DNA of 64,000 nucleotides from Bacteroidota bacterium. Lineage in GTDB: Bacteria > Bacteroidota > Bacteroidia > NS11-12g > UBA9320. This document shows, piece by piece, positions 44,582 through 53,815 of this stretch. The translations under genes and the position numbers were made by a program. The stretch is taken from assembly GCA_947468275.1 (NCBI GenBank), contig CANIKO010000001.1, positions 124,001 to 188,000 of the forward strand. The letters run 5' to 3'. The notes below the pieces were generated by a model, which was not told the DNA's origin, made no database searches, and saw nothing but the letters and a program-made list of their open reading frames with translations. The stretch's first letter is position 1. The number at the start of each line of letters is the position of its first letter.

Positions 44582-45319
44582 ATGTCAGTTAACGAAAACG
44601 AGTGGTTTAAAAATTGGTTCGACACCGCCTATTATCATATCCTTTACAAAAAGCGGGATCATTCTGAAGCCTCTCTATTTATTGATGAATTAGTTGATTA
44701 TTTAGCACCACCAAAAGATTCAGAATTTTTAGACTTAGCTTGCGGTAAGGGCCGTCATAGTATCTATTTAAACCAAAAAGGTTTTGATGTTACGGGTTTA
44801 GATTTAAGTGCCAATAGCATTCAATGCGCTAAGCAGTTGGAGTCTAAATCCTTGCGATTTTTGGAACATGATATGAGGATACCTCTTGATAATTTTAAAT
44901 TTGATTACATCCTCAACTTGTTTACTTCCTTTGGATATTTTGATGAGATTGCCGATGATAAAGCGGTTATAAGCAATGTCAAGAAAAGCTTGAAAAAAGG
45001 TGGAATGTTCGTGCTTGATTATTTTAATGCATCTAAACCCAATACCAATTTTGATGTTTTATTTAAAAAAACTATTGACAATATTGATTTTGAAATAATA
45101 AAGCACATAAAAGATGGTAGGATTATAAAAGAAATTACAGTGAATGATTCTGGCCATATTTCAAAGTATGCCGAGCAGGTGAGACTTTATGATTTGGACC
45201 AATTCAAACAAATAGTCTCCGATGAGGGTTTAACTTTAATACAAACGTTTGGTAGCTATAATTTGGAACCCTATAATAAGACAACCTCAGAACGCTTGAT
45301 ACTCGTAGTTAAGAATTAA
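44582..45319 (+). CDS. Class I SAM-dependent methyltransferase
   Basis: A 245-residue methyltransferase. Motif I is FLDLACGKGRHSIYLNQKG (about residues 49-67), motif II VTGLDLSANSIQCAKQL, and the later motif YILNLFTSFGYFDEIADD and KKGGMFVLDYFNA. The DLACGKGRHSI form with an FTSFGYF post-motif is common in an uncharacterised Bacteroidota group near PAP2 or lipid genes. The substrate is unknown. It is followed after 2 nt by the PAP2 phosphatase gene, so they form an operon divergent from mazG. Confidence 0.86.
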   Translation: MSVNENEWFKNWFDTAYYHILYKKRDHSEASLFIDELVDYLAPPKDSEFLDLACGKGRHSIYLNQKGFDVTGLDLSANSIQCAKQLESKSLRFLEHDMRIPLDNFKFDYILNLFTSFGYFDEIADDKAVISNVKKSLKKGGMFVLDYFNASKPNTNFDVLFKKTIDNIDFEIIKHIKDGRIIKEITVNDSGHISKYAEQVRLYDLDQFKQIVSDEGLTLIQTFGSYNLEPYNKTTSERLILVVKN

Positions 45320-45321
45320 TC

Positions 45322-45906
45322 ATGTTGGAGTTTTTTTATGCTTTGGATTTAAAGGTCCTTTATTTTATCAATTATACCCTTAGCAATTCGGTATTTGATT
45401 TGATAATGCCTGTAATAAGAGGCAAACTCACATGGGTACCACTTTATATATTCATTATTTATTTGATTTCTAAAAAATATGGATATAAAAGTATTTGGGT
45501 TGTTTTATTTGCCTTAATTAGTGTTTTAATGGCAGACCAATTGAGTTCAGGATTAATAAAACCTTACTTTCACCGTTTGCGCCCATGCAATAATCCTGAG
45601 ATTGCAAGTTGGCTGAATTTACCCAATGGCAAAGGCAGTGGATGGGGTTTTGTTTCCTCTCATGCTGCCAATCATTTTGCTTTGGCGGTTTATTTTAGCA
45701 TGGTATTAATCGGTTACCGAAAACAGTACAATATTGTAATTCCTTTTTTGACTTGGGCTTTTTTAATAGCTTTTGCACAGGTTTACATAGGATTTCATTA
45801 TCCATCCGATGTTATTATTGGTGGCGTTTTGGGCTCAGCAATTGGTTATGCGATGGCCAAGTTAAATTGTTTGGTGCTTTGCTATAGGAGCGGGGAGAGG
45901 ATTTAG
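45322..45906 (+). CDS. PAP2-family membrane phosphatase
   Basis: A 194-residue membrane phosphatase with about five to six hydrophobic helices. The three PAP2 motifs are present: KPYFHRLRP (about residues 76-84, K-x6-RP), SSHAANHFAL (about 112-121, in place of PSGH) and YIGFHYPSDVIIGGVLG (about 154-170, with His and Asp). Typical substrates are undecaprenyl pyrophosphate or lipid phosphates at the periplasmic face. It follows the methyltransferase gene by 2 nt and overlaps the convergent priA by 4 nt. Confidence 0.9.
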   Translation: MLEFFYALDLKVLYFINYTLSNSVFDLIMPVIRGKLTWVPLYIFIIYLISKKYGYKSIWVVLFALISVLMADQLSSGLIKPYFHRLRPCNNPEIASWLNLPNGKGSGWGFVSSHAANHFALAVYFSMVLIGYRKQYNIVIPFLTWAFLIAFAQVYIGFHYPSDVIIGGVLGSAIGYAMAKLNCLVLCYRSGERI

Positions 45907-48359
45907 AAATAAGCATCCACATCTACAGTCACCCATATCTGTTTAAAGTCTTTTGAAATTCGGATTTGGTTAATCAATTTCATTACCAAGTCTTTAAGTT
46001 TTTGGGAAGAAACTTTAGATGGGACGTATTTAATAATAATTTGTTGAATGTATTGGTTGCGTATTTTTGCCACAAAAGGACTCTCGGGTCCTAATATATT
46101 ATCGCCTAAAGATGTTTTAAGCCATTCGGATAAGGTAAATGCAGCCTGCTCAGCAATTGGGGCTTTTGGGTGCTTGACGGTTAATTTTATAATTCGCGTA
46201 AACGGTGGATAATGGTATTTCAAACGTTCTTGCAACTCCCAGTCATAAAGGGTTGAAATGTCAGAAGTTTTGAGTGCTTCAATTACTTTGTGCCACGGCT
46301 GATAGGTTTGAACCATTACTGTTCCTGGTTTATCTCGGCGGCCTGCACGACCCGATACCTGAACTAGCATTTGAAAACTTCGTTCTACGGACCTAAAGTC
46401 AGGGAAATTGATGAGATGGTCCGCATTTATTACCCCTACAAAATCTAGATTTTCAAAATCTAACCCTTTGCTCAGCATTTGAGTTCCTACTAAAATATCC
46501 AGTTCACCGGTTTCAAAATCTTTGATTAGCTTTTCCATTTGCTTTCTGTTTCGGGTTGATTCCGAATCAAAACGGGCAATACGAGCTGTAGGTAAATGTA
46601 TTTTTAATTCTTCTTCCAATCGCTCCGTTCCATAGCCAATAAGTTTTAATCGGGTGCTTGAACAGGCCCCACATTTAGTAATCAATTCATTTTTAAAACC
46701 ACAAAAATTGCAGCGGTAATTTTGGGACGAATTGTAATAGGTAAGTGAAACATCACAGTTTACGCATTTCGGAGTCCAGCCGCATACTCCGCATTCTGTA
46801 ACAGGTACATACCCTCTGCGATTTTGAAAAATAATGGCTTGTTTTTTATTTTTAAGGACTATTTCCAAGGCATCCAACATATCGGATGAATAGGGACCTT
46901 TCATTCGGCTTCCTTTTTGGGCTTCTGTAATATTTACAACTTCTATTGCAGGTGCAGCCACCCCGCCAAAGCGCTCCATTAGGTTCACCAAACCATATTT
47001 ACCGGTTTGGGCATTGTACCAACTTTCAACCGCTGGTGTGGCACTGCCTAAAAGTACTTTGGCCCCAAATTGTTTGGCTAAAACCACCGCACTTTCACGG
47101 GCATGATACCGTGGAGCTGGGTCTTGCTGTTTCAGTGTAGTTTCATGTTCCTCGTCTATAATTACCAATCCCAAATTTTGGAATGGCATAAATAAGGACG
47201 ACCGAACCCCAAGGATTATTTTTGTCTTTTGAACAGCTACATTATTCCAAGTTTCCAGTCGTTCATTTTGGCTAAATCCGGAATGGGTTACTTCAATTAA
47301 ATTGCCAAAGTATTTTTTAAACCGCTCTACTAATTGGGCTGTTAAAGCCATTTCGGGAACAATGAAAAGAACTTGTTTGTCAGCCTTTAAAATTTCTTCT
47401 ATCAGATGAAAATAAACATGCGTTTTGCCAGAGGAAGTAACCCCGTGAAGCAAACAAATTTCTTGGTTGGTCCATTTTGTTTTTATTTCTTCAAAAGCCT
47501 TCTGCTGTGCAGGTGAAAGTTGAGGCAAATCCTCGTTTTGGGTATTTTGAAGACTTTGCTTATCCTCTTCGTATTCCTCCAAAATTCCTTTTTCAATTAA
47601 GGCGTTTAAGGGAGTGGAGCCAAAGCTATTTTCCTTTATAAAAAAGGATTTTTCAATAAAACCTTTTTTGGATTGATAGCTGTAAAATGCCATCAAAACA
47701 TCCAATTGTTTTCGGGCCTTCTTTTCAAGCTGGTTAAAAATCTCTCTTAACTCAATTTCAGTTATATCCGGATTTATTCGAATGCATTTTATCCGTCGTG
47801 GTTTGTAATTATCCGTTAAATCCTCTTTTAGTAAAATAGCTCCTTTTTGATATAGCGATTTTACCAGTTTATAAATGTTGTGTTTTTTTACAATTGCCGA
47901 AGCGGAACTTATTGATATTTCCCCTGCTTTTTCCAGATAATTTATAATAATTTCTTCATCGGAATCTAGCATCGAAACTTTATCGTATCCATCTGCCAGA
48001 GTAAGCATGGCCTCACTTTCCAGTTTTAAAGCAGCCGGCAAAGCAGCTTTCATTACCTCTCCAAGAGTACACATGTAATAGGAGGCAATCCACTTCCAAA
48101 ATTCAAGTTGTTGCGACGAAACGATGGGCATATCATCCAAAACCGACATAATATATTTCACTTCATATCCCTGAGGAACCTCTTCACTCACAGAGATAAT
48201 TATTCCTGTATAAAGCTTGCGTTTACCAACCTGTACCACCACTCGTTTTCCTTCTGTCACAAATTCGTTTAACTCCTCTGGCACACGATAGGTAAGGCCT
48301 TGGGGCAAAGCCAAAGGAAGTAATACCTGCGCAAAAAGGGTAAGACGTTCGGAATTCAA
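45903..48359 (-). CDS. priA: Primosomal protein N' (replication restart helicase PriA)
   Basis: An 818-residue 3'-5' DNA helicase. N-terminal 3'BD (residues 5-105, LTLFAQVLLPLALPQGLTYR), a winged-helix part, then the DEAH helicase core: Walker A LLHGVTSSGKTHVYF (about residues 297-311), DEEH in LVIIDEEHETTLKQQDPAP, GSATPAVES, and the motif VQVSGRAGRRDKPG. Between helicase halves lie paired CxxC zinc motifs (CGVCGWTPKCVNC, CNFCGF, CGAC). It reloads the replisome at stalled forks. The start is TTG 48359; length is usual. Confidence 0.95.
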   Translation of the reverse strand: MNSERLTLFAQVLLPLALPQGLTYRVPEELNEFVTEGKRVVVQVGKRKLYTGIIISVSEEVPQGYEVKYIMSVLDDMPIVSSQQLEFWKWIASYYMCTLGEVMKAALPAALKLESEAMLTLADGYDKVSMLDSDEEIIINYLEKAGEISISSASAIVKKHNIYKLVKSLYQKGAILLKEDLTDNYKPRRIKCIRINPDITEIELREIFNQLEKKARKQLDVLMAFYSYQSKKGFIEKSFFIKENSFGSTPLNALIEKGILEEYEEDKQSLQNTQNEDLPQLSPAQQKAFEEIKTKWTNQEICLLHGVTSSGKTHVYFHLIEEILKADKQVLFIVPEMALTAQLVERFKKYFGNLIEVTHSGFSQNERLETWNNVAVQKTKIILGVRSSLFMPFQNLGLVIIDEEHETTLKQQDPAPRYHARESAVVLAKQFGAKVLLGSATPAVESWYNAQTGKYGLVNLMERFGGVAAPAIEVVNITEAQKGSRMKGPYSSDMLDALEIVLKNKKQAIIFQNRRGYVPVTECGVCGWTPKCVNCDVSLTYYNSSQNYRCNFCGFKNELITKCGACSSTRLKLIGYGTERLEEELKIHLPTARIARFDSESTRNRKQMEKLIKDFETGELDILVGTQMLSKGLDFENLDFVGVINADHLINFPDFRSVERSFQMLVQVSGRAGRRDKPGTVMVQTYQPWHKVIEALKTSDISTLYDWELQERLKYHYPPFTRIIKLTVKHPKAPIAEQAAFTLSEWLKTSLGDNILGPESPFVAKIRNQYIQQIIIKYVPSKVSSQKLKDLVMKLINQIRISKDFKQIWVTVDVDAYF

Positions 48360-48574
48360 ATTGAAATTTTAAACTGTGATTTAGGCCAGTCTGCTAAAAA
48401 AGATGGCAGTGGATGACCTTAAATAGGATTCGAAAATAGGTATTAAAAATAATAATAGAGAAGCAATCTTAAACTTAGGTTAGATTCTTTTTTGCCATTC
48501 ATACTGGCTTTTTATGACATAGGTTTGCCCAATGCGGTCGTGCAATGAGCGTTAACTTAGATATTTTATTGTAA

Positions 48575-49051
48575 TTATTTTAAAAGATAATTGAAATTTT
48601 TCTTAATATAAGTTTCTTCAAAAATATCATCATAATGAAACAAGCTATATAATTTAGTTTTGGGTGTGTAATAAATCATACAGGGCATTTTCTTTGAGTT
48701 GAGATTTAGGATATTAAATGGTTTATCCTTAGCAGGTAAAAAATAGATATGTTTTGCATTGGGAAATACTCCTAAAAAATATTTTTGAGATATTTTTCTA
48801 TCCTCTATATATGTATAATAATTTGTAATAATAATCAGATTCTTTTTTTTATTTAAAAATTTCGCAAGATTATCTTTACATCCAGTGCATGATGGTTCTA
48901 TTATAAAAACATAGAATGTTTCTTTTACTTCATTTTCAAACAAAATGGCAGTATCTCCTATTGCATTGATAACAATAAATTTTTCCATTTTATCTCTCTT
49001 ATCGAAAGAGGATAAAAAAATAATCAAAATAATTAATTTAATAAATTTCAT
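48575..49051 (-). CDS. Exported thioredoxin-like protein with CxxC motif
   Basis: A 158-residue protein with an N-terminal hydrophobic segment (KFIKLIILIIFLSSF). A beta strand FYVFIIEPSCTGCKDNLAKFL (about residues 47-67) holds a CTGC motif followed by a helix, as in the thioredoxin fold, then NLIIITNYYTYIEDRK and PNAKHIYFLPA as probable next strands, and MPCMIYYTPK at a position where thioredoxin-like proteins carry the cis-Pro loop. A role in thiol-disulfide chemistry in the periplasm is inferred; no named family is certain. It overlaps the preceding propeller-like gene by 14 nt and is the last gene of a four-gene unit. Confidence 0.68.
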   Translation of the reverse strand: MKFIKLIILIIFLSSFDKRDKMEKFIVINAIGDTAILFENEVKETFYVFIIEPSCTGCKDNLAKFLNKKKNLIIITNYYTYIEDRKISQKYFLGVFPNAKHIYFLPAKDKPFNILNLNSKKMPCMIYYTPKTKLYSLFHYDDIFEETYIKKNFNYLLK

Positions 49052-50231
49052 TAATTTTGTACTTTGAAATTACAGGTATTGGATCATTTTTCTTTAACCA
49101 GGCTTCTTTTTCAATCATCCATTCTTTTAAAGTGAATCCCATTGGATTAATTGGGGCTGAAAGTTCAAGTTTAATTAAATAATTTTTATTAAAAAAATGA
49201 TAACAATTATCACTAAAAATAAGGCAAAATGTACTGTCAGTTTTTCGGTTCATTTGAAGTGGGGTATTATCTTCTTTAATTGACTGACTAAATTCCCATT
49301 TACCATTACTTTTCCTTTTAAAAATATCAAAATAGTAGTTCATGAAATTCATATTATCAATTATTCTCTCCCTTCTCTTAATAAATAGACTTGAATCATT
49401 TATGAAATTAACACCTTCTAGTCTAGAAATTTTATAGTATGCAATGCTGTCTAACATTTTGTAATTAAAAAATCCATTATGCAAAGTCCTCTTGAAGGAA
49501 CCTGGTGGATTAATCCAATTTAGAGTAGGATGAATAACCTTATTTACGATTTGTAAATTAAAATTAACTTCATAAAAAATATAAGGAGTTTGAATAGCTA
49601 CCAAAATAGTTTTATTACTAAATGAAAAGGGGCTGAAAGGTAAATAGGAGGTATACTCAGGGTATGGAACGGGGAATTCTATGGTTTTGATTAGCTTTCC
49701 TTTTAGGTCATATTTGTCAATATAACATATTCTTGTTTCTTGTTTTGGGTGTGAAAAGTAATAATGACAACAAAAAAGAAATGAATCAGTAAGTAGAATC
49801 TGTATAGGGCTGACCTTTAAAGGGATAAATGTGTTTTTGCGATAATCTTTTTTGCTTTTTGTAAATAGTGCTACACCGTCCCAGGTTACTATTGCAATTT
49901 TATTCTTATTAATTGCATAGCAAATAAATTTTCTTTCCTTTAAATTCCTATCCTTTCTATACAATATTTCTGATTTCATTACTTCGGCATCGTTCTGTAA
50001 ATTTAGGTTTTTTAAAAAAAGTTTATTATTGTTTTGATAATAGAGTAATGAATAGGTATCGTCATTTGCTTGAATTAATACTTCTGATTTAATTCTTTTA
50101 TTAATATTTATTTCAGTGCTAACCCTTAATGATTCGAATTTGAATAATTGACTTTGACAAAATGAGTTTAATCGTATAAATAAAAAAGCAGAGCTAATAA
50201 CAACTCTGCTTTTAAAAAATAAAGATAACAT
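49038..50231 (-). CDS. Propeller-like exported protein (unknown, possibly 6-bladed beta-propeller)
   Basis: A 397-residue protein with an N-terminal hydrophobic stretch (VVISSAFLFIRLNSFCQS) that looks like a signal peptide with a Cys near its end. The remainder is a run of short beta repeats with aromatic endings (KIAIVTWDGVALFTKSKKD, ICYIDKYDLKGKLIKTIEF, TILVAIQTPYIFYEVNFN, YHFFNKNYLIKLELSAP), similar in look to the DUF4221 and 6-bladed beta-propeller families of Bacteroidota, though I cannot assign it firmly. It lies 11 nt after a small secreted protein gene and overlaps the CxxC gene, so the three are one unit. Confidence 0.65.
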   Translation of the reverse strand: MLSLFFKSRVVISSAFLFIRLNSFCQSQLFKFESLRVSTEININKRIKSEVLIQANDDTYSLLYYQNNNKLFLKNLNLQNDAEVMKSEILYRKDRNLKERKFICYAINKNKIAIVTWDGVALFTKSKKDYRKNTFIPLKVSPIQILLTDSFLFCCHYYFSHPKQETRICYIDKYDLKGKLIKTIEFPVPYPEYTSYLPFSPFSFSNKTILVAIQTPYIFYEVNFNLQIVNKVIHPTLNWINPPGSFKRTLHNGFFNYKMLDSIAYYKISRLEGVNFINDSSLFIKRRERIIDNMNFMNYYFDIFKRKSNGKWEFSQSIKEDNTPLQMNRKTDSTFCLIFSDNCYHFFNKNYLIKLELSAPINPMGFTLKEWMIEKEAWLKKNDPIPVISKYKINEIY

Positions 50232-50242
50232 TACTATTATAA

Positions 50243-50686
50243 TTAATTGGAGTAAATCATTAGATTATACTTTTTCCCTCCTTCTATTTCAGTTATCGTA
50301 GCTGTGATATAATATACAATATTATCAGAACCAAGTACACTAATAGTGGCAGGAAATAAGTTATCATCCACACCATCGCATAAATTACCGAATAATTGAT
50401 CACAATATAAAAATATATTTGACGGCAAATCTCCTGAATTTCCGCCACCTGGAGGTTCTATTGTTGTAGGACAAGTGAAACTCCCGTTCCCATAACAATT
50501 TATTGTAACATCTTGGCCAATCAATTTGCCGTTTAGGTCAAAATGGTCTTCCACGTTTCTTGGTGCTGCCGCATAATTGCCACCTCCATTATCTAGAACA
50601 ATTCTACAAACGTTATAGAAAAATTCAGCATTTGAATTATATGAGAAGGAAAATATAAGTCCTAAAAAAAATATTACTTTTTTCAT
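50243..50686 (-). CDS. Small secreted Cys-containing protein (NVEALA-like context)
   Basis: A longer frame opens at 50848, but the natural start is ATG 50686, directly before a signal peptide (MKKVIFFLGLIFSFSYNSNA). The mature part of about 127 residues is rich in Gly, Asn and Asp and has Cys residues in VTINCYGNGSFTCPTTIEPP and FLYCDQLFGNLCDGVDD. The CYGNGSFTC loop and the gene position before a propeller-like gene recall the small NVEALA-type peptides of Bacteroides, but this is larger and the signature itself was not seen. Possibly a paralogue of the next upstream gene. Confidence 0.62.
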   Translation of the reverse strand: MKKVIFFLGLIFSFSYNSNAEFFYNVCRIVLDNGGGNYAAAPRNVEDHFDLNGKLIGQDVTINCYGNGSFTCPTTIEPPGGGNSGDLPSNIFLYCDQLFGNLCDGVDDNLFPATISVLGSDNIVYYITATITEIEGGKKYNLMIYSN

Positions 50687-50753
50687 ACGCTTAATTATTA
50701 ATAGGGTCTGAAATAGTAAAAGTTGAGTCAACACTACCATCTTCATTTGTACT

Positions 50754-51170
50754 CTAGTTAATGCTAAAAGTTCTATAATAACTTTGCTCCGAAGTAGATA
50801 TAAATGTAATAGTCTGAGTGTTAAGTCCATTTGCTTGACCAGATTCAATAGTCACTTCAGCGTTATATATCATGTTATTTCCTGATGTTCTCTCTGCAGA
50901 TGTAAGTTGAGGGAAATTGTCCAAATCACCTGAGGGTGGTGCAACATTACTAGCTCCCTGTCTGCAGTGCAAGTCACCTGATTCTCTACATGTGATACTA
51001 GATCCAGTCAATACCAAACTTCCGTCAGAATTGATTGTGTAAGTATTGCATTCCTGCACAAGCCCATAGCCAAACCTAAGCTGGTCTCTGTGTTTTTTAA
51101 CTTCAATGGCGGAACTACTTATGCTGAACAGCAAAAGCATTAAAGAGATAGAAATTTTTGTTTTTTTCAT
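50754..51170 (-). CDS. Small secreted Cys-containing protein
   Basis: The start is set at ATG 51170 because a typical signal peptide follows (MKKTKISISLMLLLFSISSS); the upstream 23 codons of the open frame lack it. The mature part of about 118 residues has an early Cys (LVQECNTYTINSDGSLVLTG), then SITCRESGDLHCRQGAS and PPSGDLDNFPQLTSAERT. Its Cys-x(n)-SGDLHC and PP-SGDL order mirrors the CYGNGSFTC and PPGGGNSGDLP order of the next gene 67 nt downstream, so they may be distant paralogues. Function unknown. Confidence 0.6.
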   Translation of the reverse strand: MKKTKISISLMLLLFSISSSAIEVKKHRDQLRFGYGLVQECNTYTINSDGSLVLTGSSITCRESGDLHCRQGASNVAPPSGDLDNFPQLTSAERTSGNNMIYNAEVTIESGQANGLNTQTITFISTSEQSYYRTFSIN

Positions 51171-51364
51171 TTTATATGTATTTGTTTTTGAATACTTTTT
51201 TTGGCGATTCAAGTGAAACCAGTTATTTAAACAATACACAACATTGCAAGTGTAGGTCTTAATTGCTAAATTATTTCAGTTGAAGAATAATAATTTAATT
51301 AAATTCTCAATTTTGATTTAGTATCTGTTGAAATTGGCATATTCATCGAGGCTAACTATGAAAT

Positions 51365-52315
51365 CTAAAACTTTAATGGTTCAAATTTAAATCCAACCCC
51401 TTGAGTATAATTGAGCGCCGGTAAAGGAAATTTTAAGGTATTCAAAATTTTAAGAGAATATTTTAACCACTTTTTTTTAACCTTTAATTTTTCAAGGTTT
51501 ATATCAGGTGCTAAATAAAACTTCATCCGGCGAGGCGTTGAGGAATAGTCATAGCGAATGAGCCAAGTACCATCACTTTCCCAAATATTATCTTCACCAC
51601 CATACATTCCTGTAGCTCCGTAGCCTAATGAAATATCTAACCAACTCGGCCAATTGCTTTTAGGGGCAAATGATTTTGGATTTACACACAACCAATACGT
51701 TTGGCCGTTGTAATCCTTAAATAAATTTTCAACTAAATTTCTTCCCAAAACATCCGTTCGCGCTTTAGAAAAGGAGGTGGGCAAAAAAGATAATTTTACA
51801 GAAATTCGTTGTTCGTTCCAGGCCAAAGCTTGCCCCATAACCAAACCTGTTCCAATAGTATTGGCCAGTATATCACCTTTTGAAAACCCCCAACCTGCTG
51901 AAAAGCCGTCAAAAACTTCAATAGTGGATTGGTATAAATAACCATATAATGGCCCTGCTATGGCAGCTTGTCTATTCGTATATCCAGCCCATTTTAGCAT
52001 ATCAATACTATATTTTCCGGCATTATAAGCACTATAAGCATGGCCGGCTTTATCCATGTGAAGCCATTCTTTATTGTCATTAAAAAAATGAAATTTGGAA
52101 CGATTATAGTCAGCATACCAAAGTAAATAAAGTCCTTGCATACTTGCTAAATAAGCTCCGCCCAAAGATGCAGTTACAATAGTTTTCCGATTAGAAGGCT
52201 TCTTTGAACTATTGGATTGAGAAAAAGAAACATGTGAGAAAAACAAAGGAATTGAAACTACAAAAAATCGCAACCAACCATAAAGTTTGTAATTTAGGAT
52301 GGACGCAGTTGTCAT
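51365..52315 (-). CDS. DUF2279 family exported protein
   Basis: A 316-residue protein with an N-terminal hydrophobic segment (WLRFFVVSIPLFFSHVSFSQ, residues 14-33). The DUF2279 core includes LYLLWYADYNRSKFHFFNDN (about 62-81), EWLHMDKAGHAYSAYNAGKY (about 83-102) with conserved His residues, and IEVFDGFSAGWGFSKGDILAN. Such proteins are likely outer-membrane or periplasmic and are almost restricted to Bacteroidota; the function is not known. It lies 7 nt after the phosphohexomutase gene, so the two are probably co-transcribed. Confidence 0.82.
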   Translation of the reverse strand: MTTASILNYKLYGWLRFFVVSIPLFFSHVSFSQSNSSKKPSNRKTIVTASLGGAYLASMQGLYLLWYADYNRSKFHFFNDNKEWLHMDKAGHAYSAYNAGKYSIDMLKWAGYTNRQAAIAGPLYGYLYQSTIEVFDGFSAGWGFSKGDILANTIGTGLVMGQALAWNEQRISVKLSFLPTSFSKARTDVLGRNLVENLFKDYNGQTYWLCVNPKSFAPKSNWPSWLDISLGYGATGMYGGEDNIWESDGTWLIRYDYSSTPRRMKFYLAPDINLEKLKVKKKWLKYSLKILNTLKFPLPALNYTQGVGFKFEPLKF

Positions 52316-52322
52316 AACCCTT

Positions 52323-53726
52323 TTAACTTAAAATAACCTTTTTGGTGGCTTCCAATATTTCAAAAGCTTTTTCAGAAGTAGCTGACTCGGCATAAACTCT
52401 CAATACCGGCTCAGTTCCTGAAGGGCGAATCATCACCCATTGGTCGTTTCCTAGATGGTATTTATAACCATCCATGTCTTCTTCCGATTCAATCACAAAA
52501 TTTCCAAATGAGGTAAAGGCTTTACTTTTACAATTAGCAATTACCTTTTGTTTAGTAGCTTCATCAATATGCAAATCATAACGTTCTACTGCAAATGAAC
52601 CGGTGATTTTATAAACTTCTTCAATTAGTTCATCCAAACTTTTTCCGGTTGCTGCCATAAATTCAAGAATTGTTAAACCAATCCAAAGCCCGTCACGTTC
52701 AGGAATATGGCCTTTTATAGCAATTCCCCCCGATTCTTCACCTCCAATTAAAACATCCTCGGTAATGATGGTATCGCAAATATATTTAAACCCAATTTTG
52801 GTAACTTCCTGCTCCAAACCATAATGTTTGCAAAGGTTTTTAATTTTTCCGGTACAGCTAAAACTGTTAACCACTTTGCCACTCAAACCTTTGTATTTAT
52901 GTAAATATTGAATCAATAAAAGTATGATATGATGCGAATCGATAAATTTTCCGGTGGAATTATACAAACCAATTCTATCGGCATCGCCATCCGTAGCTAT
53001 TCCTAAATCTATGTCTTCAGCTATACTTATAAGTTCTGATAATTCAGAAAGGTTTTTGTGAATTGGTTCAGGGGCTTGTCCGTCAAACCAAGGATTGTAT
53101 TCGCAGTGCAAAAAGGTGGTTTCAGGCAATAAATTTCGCATGGCACTTTGGCCGGCACCATACATGGCATCGTAAGCCAGTTCTTTGTTTGCTTTATTTA
53201 TTAAGTTAAAATCAATACCTTTTTTTATGGTTTCCAGATACATTCCTTCAAGGTCTTCATAAATTATTAAACCATTGGAAACATAACTTTCGAAAGATTC
53301 GTAACTGGTGGTAATAGTTTCAGGAATCAACGCTTCTACTTTAGCTATTTCAGCAGGAACCGCTGGTCCGCCAAAGGAATCTTTAATTTTAAACCCATTA
53401 TAGGATGGCGGGTTGTGACTTGCGGTAATAACAATTCCTGCTGCTGCTTTTAATTTTAAAGTAGCCAATGAAACCATTGGTGTGCTTATAAAATTATGAG
53501 CCACTACACAAGTGATTCCATGCGCTGCAAAAACACGAGCCGTGGCTTGCATAAACATTTCGCCACCAAAGCGGCAGTCGTATCCAATTACTGATTTTGG
53601 GTTAGCTCCAGATTTTTCATTAATCCATTTAGCGGTAGCTTCGGCTACCCGCATCACGTTGGTTTCGGTATAATCGCGGGCTATTATTGCCCTCCATCCG
53701 TCAGTTCCAAATTTTATTTGAGTCAT
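52323..53726 (-). CDS. Phosphoglucomutase/phosphomannomutase family protein
   Basis: A 467-residue alpha-D-phosphohexomutase. The catalytic phosphoserine loop is GIVITASHNPPSYNGFKIK (about residues 95-113), the metal-binding loop IATDGDADRIGLY (about 241-253), the sugar-binding loop GGEESGGIAIKGHIPERDG (about 324-342), and the phosphate-binding loop RPSGTEPVLRVYAES near the C-terminus. It interconverts sugar 1- and 6-phosphates for polysaccharide precursors; glucose versus mannose versus glucosamine preference cannot be settled here. It precedes the DUF2279 gene by 7 nt. Confidence 0.92.
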   Translation of the reverse strand: MTQIKFGTDGWRAIIARDYTETNVMRVAEATAKWINEKSGANPKSVIGYDCRFGGEMFMQATARVFAAHGITCVVAHNFISTPMVSLATLKLKAAAGIVITASHNPPSYNGFKIKDSFGGPAVPAEIAKVEALIPETITTSYESFESYVSNGLIIYEDLEGMYLETIKKGIDFNLINKANKELAYDAMYGAGQSAMRNLLPETTFLHCEYNPWFDGQAPEPIHKNLSELSELISIAEDIDLGIATDGDADRIGLYNSTGKFIDSHHIILLLIQYLHKYKGLSGKVVNSFSCTGKIKNLCKHYGLEQEVTKIGFKYICDTIITEDVLIGGEESGGIAIKGHIPERDGLWIGLTILEFMAATGKSLDELIEEVYKITGSFAVERYDLHIDEATKQKVIANCKSKAFTSFGNFVIESEEDMDGYKYHLGNDQWVMIRPSGTEPVLRVYAESATSEKAFEILEATKKVILS

Positions 53727-53815
53727 TCTTATTTTGTAATGTTTTATTTTTAAATTGTTATTGTGATGCAGAGGAACGAATCATCTCAAATACTATTCCT
53801 TCGTTGGAATAAAGG

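Noticed and set aside
50687-50848. Longer N-terminus of the small secreted protein
   Set aside because: The extension overlaps the upstream gene, is not signal-like, and the ATG at 50686 is followed at once by a typical signal peptide.
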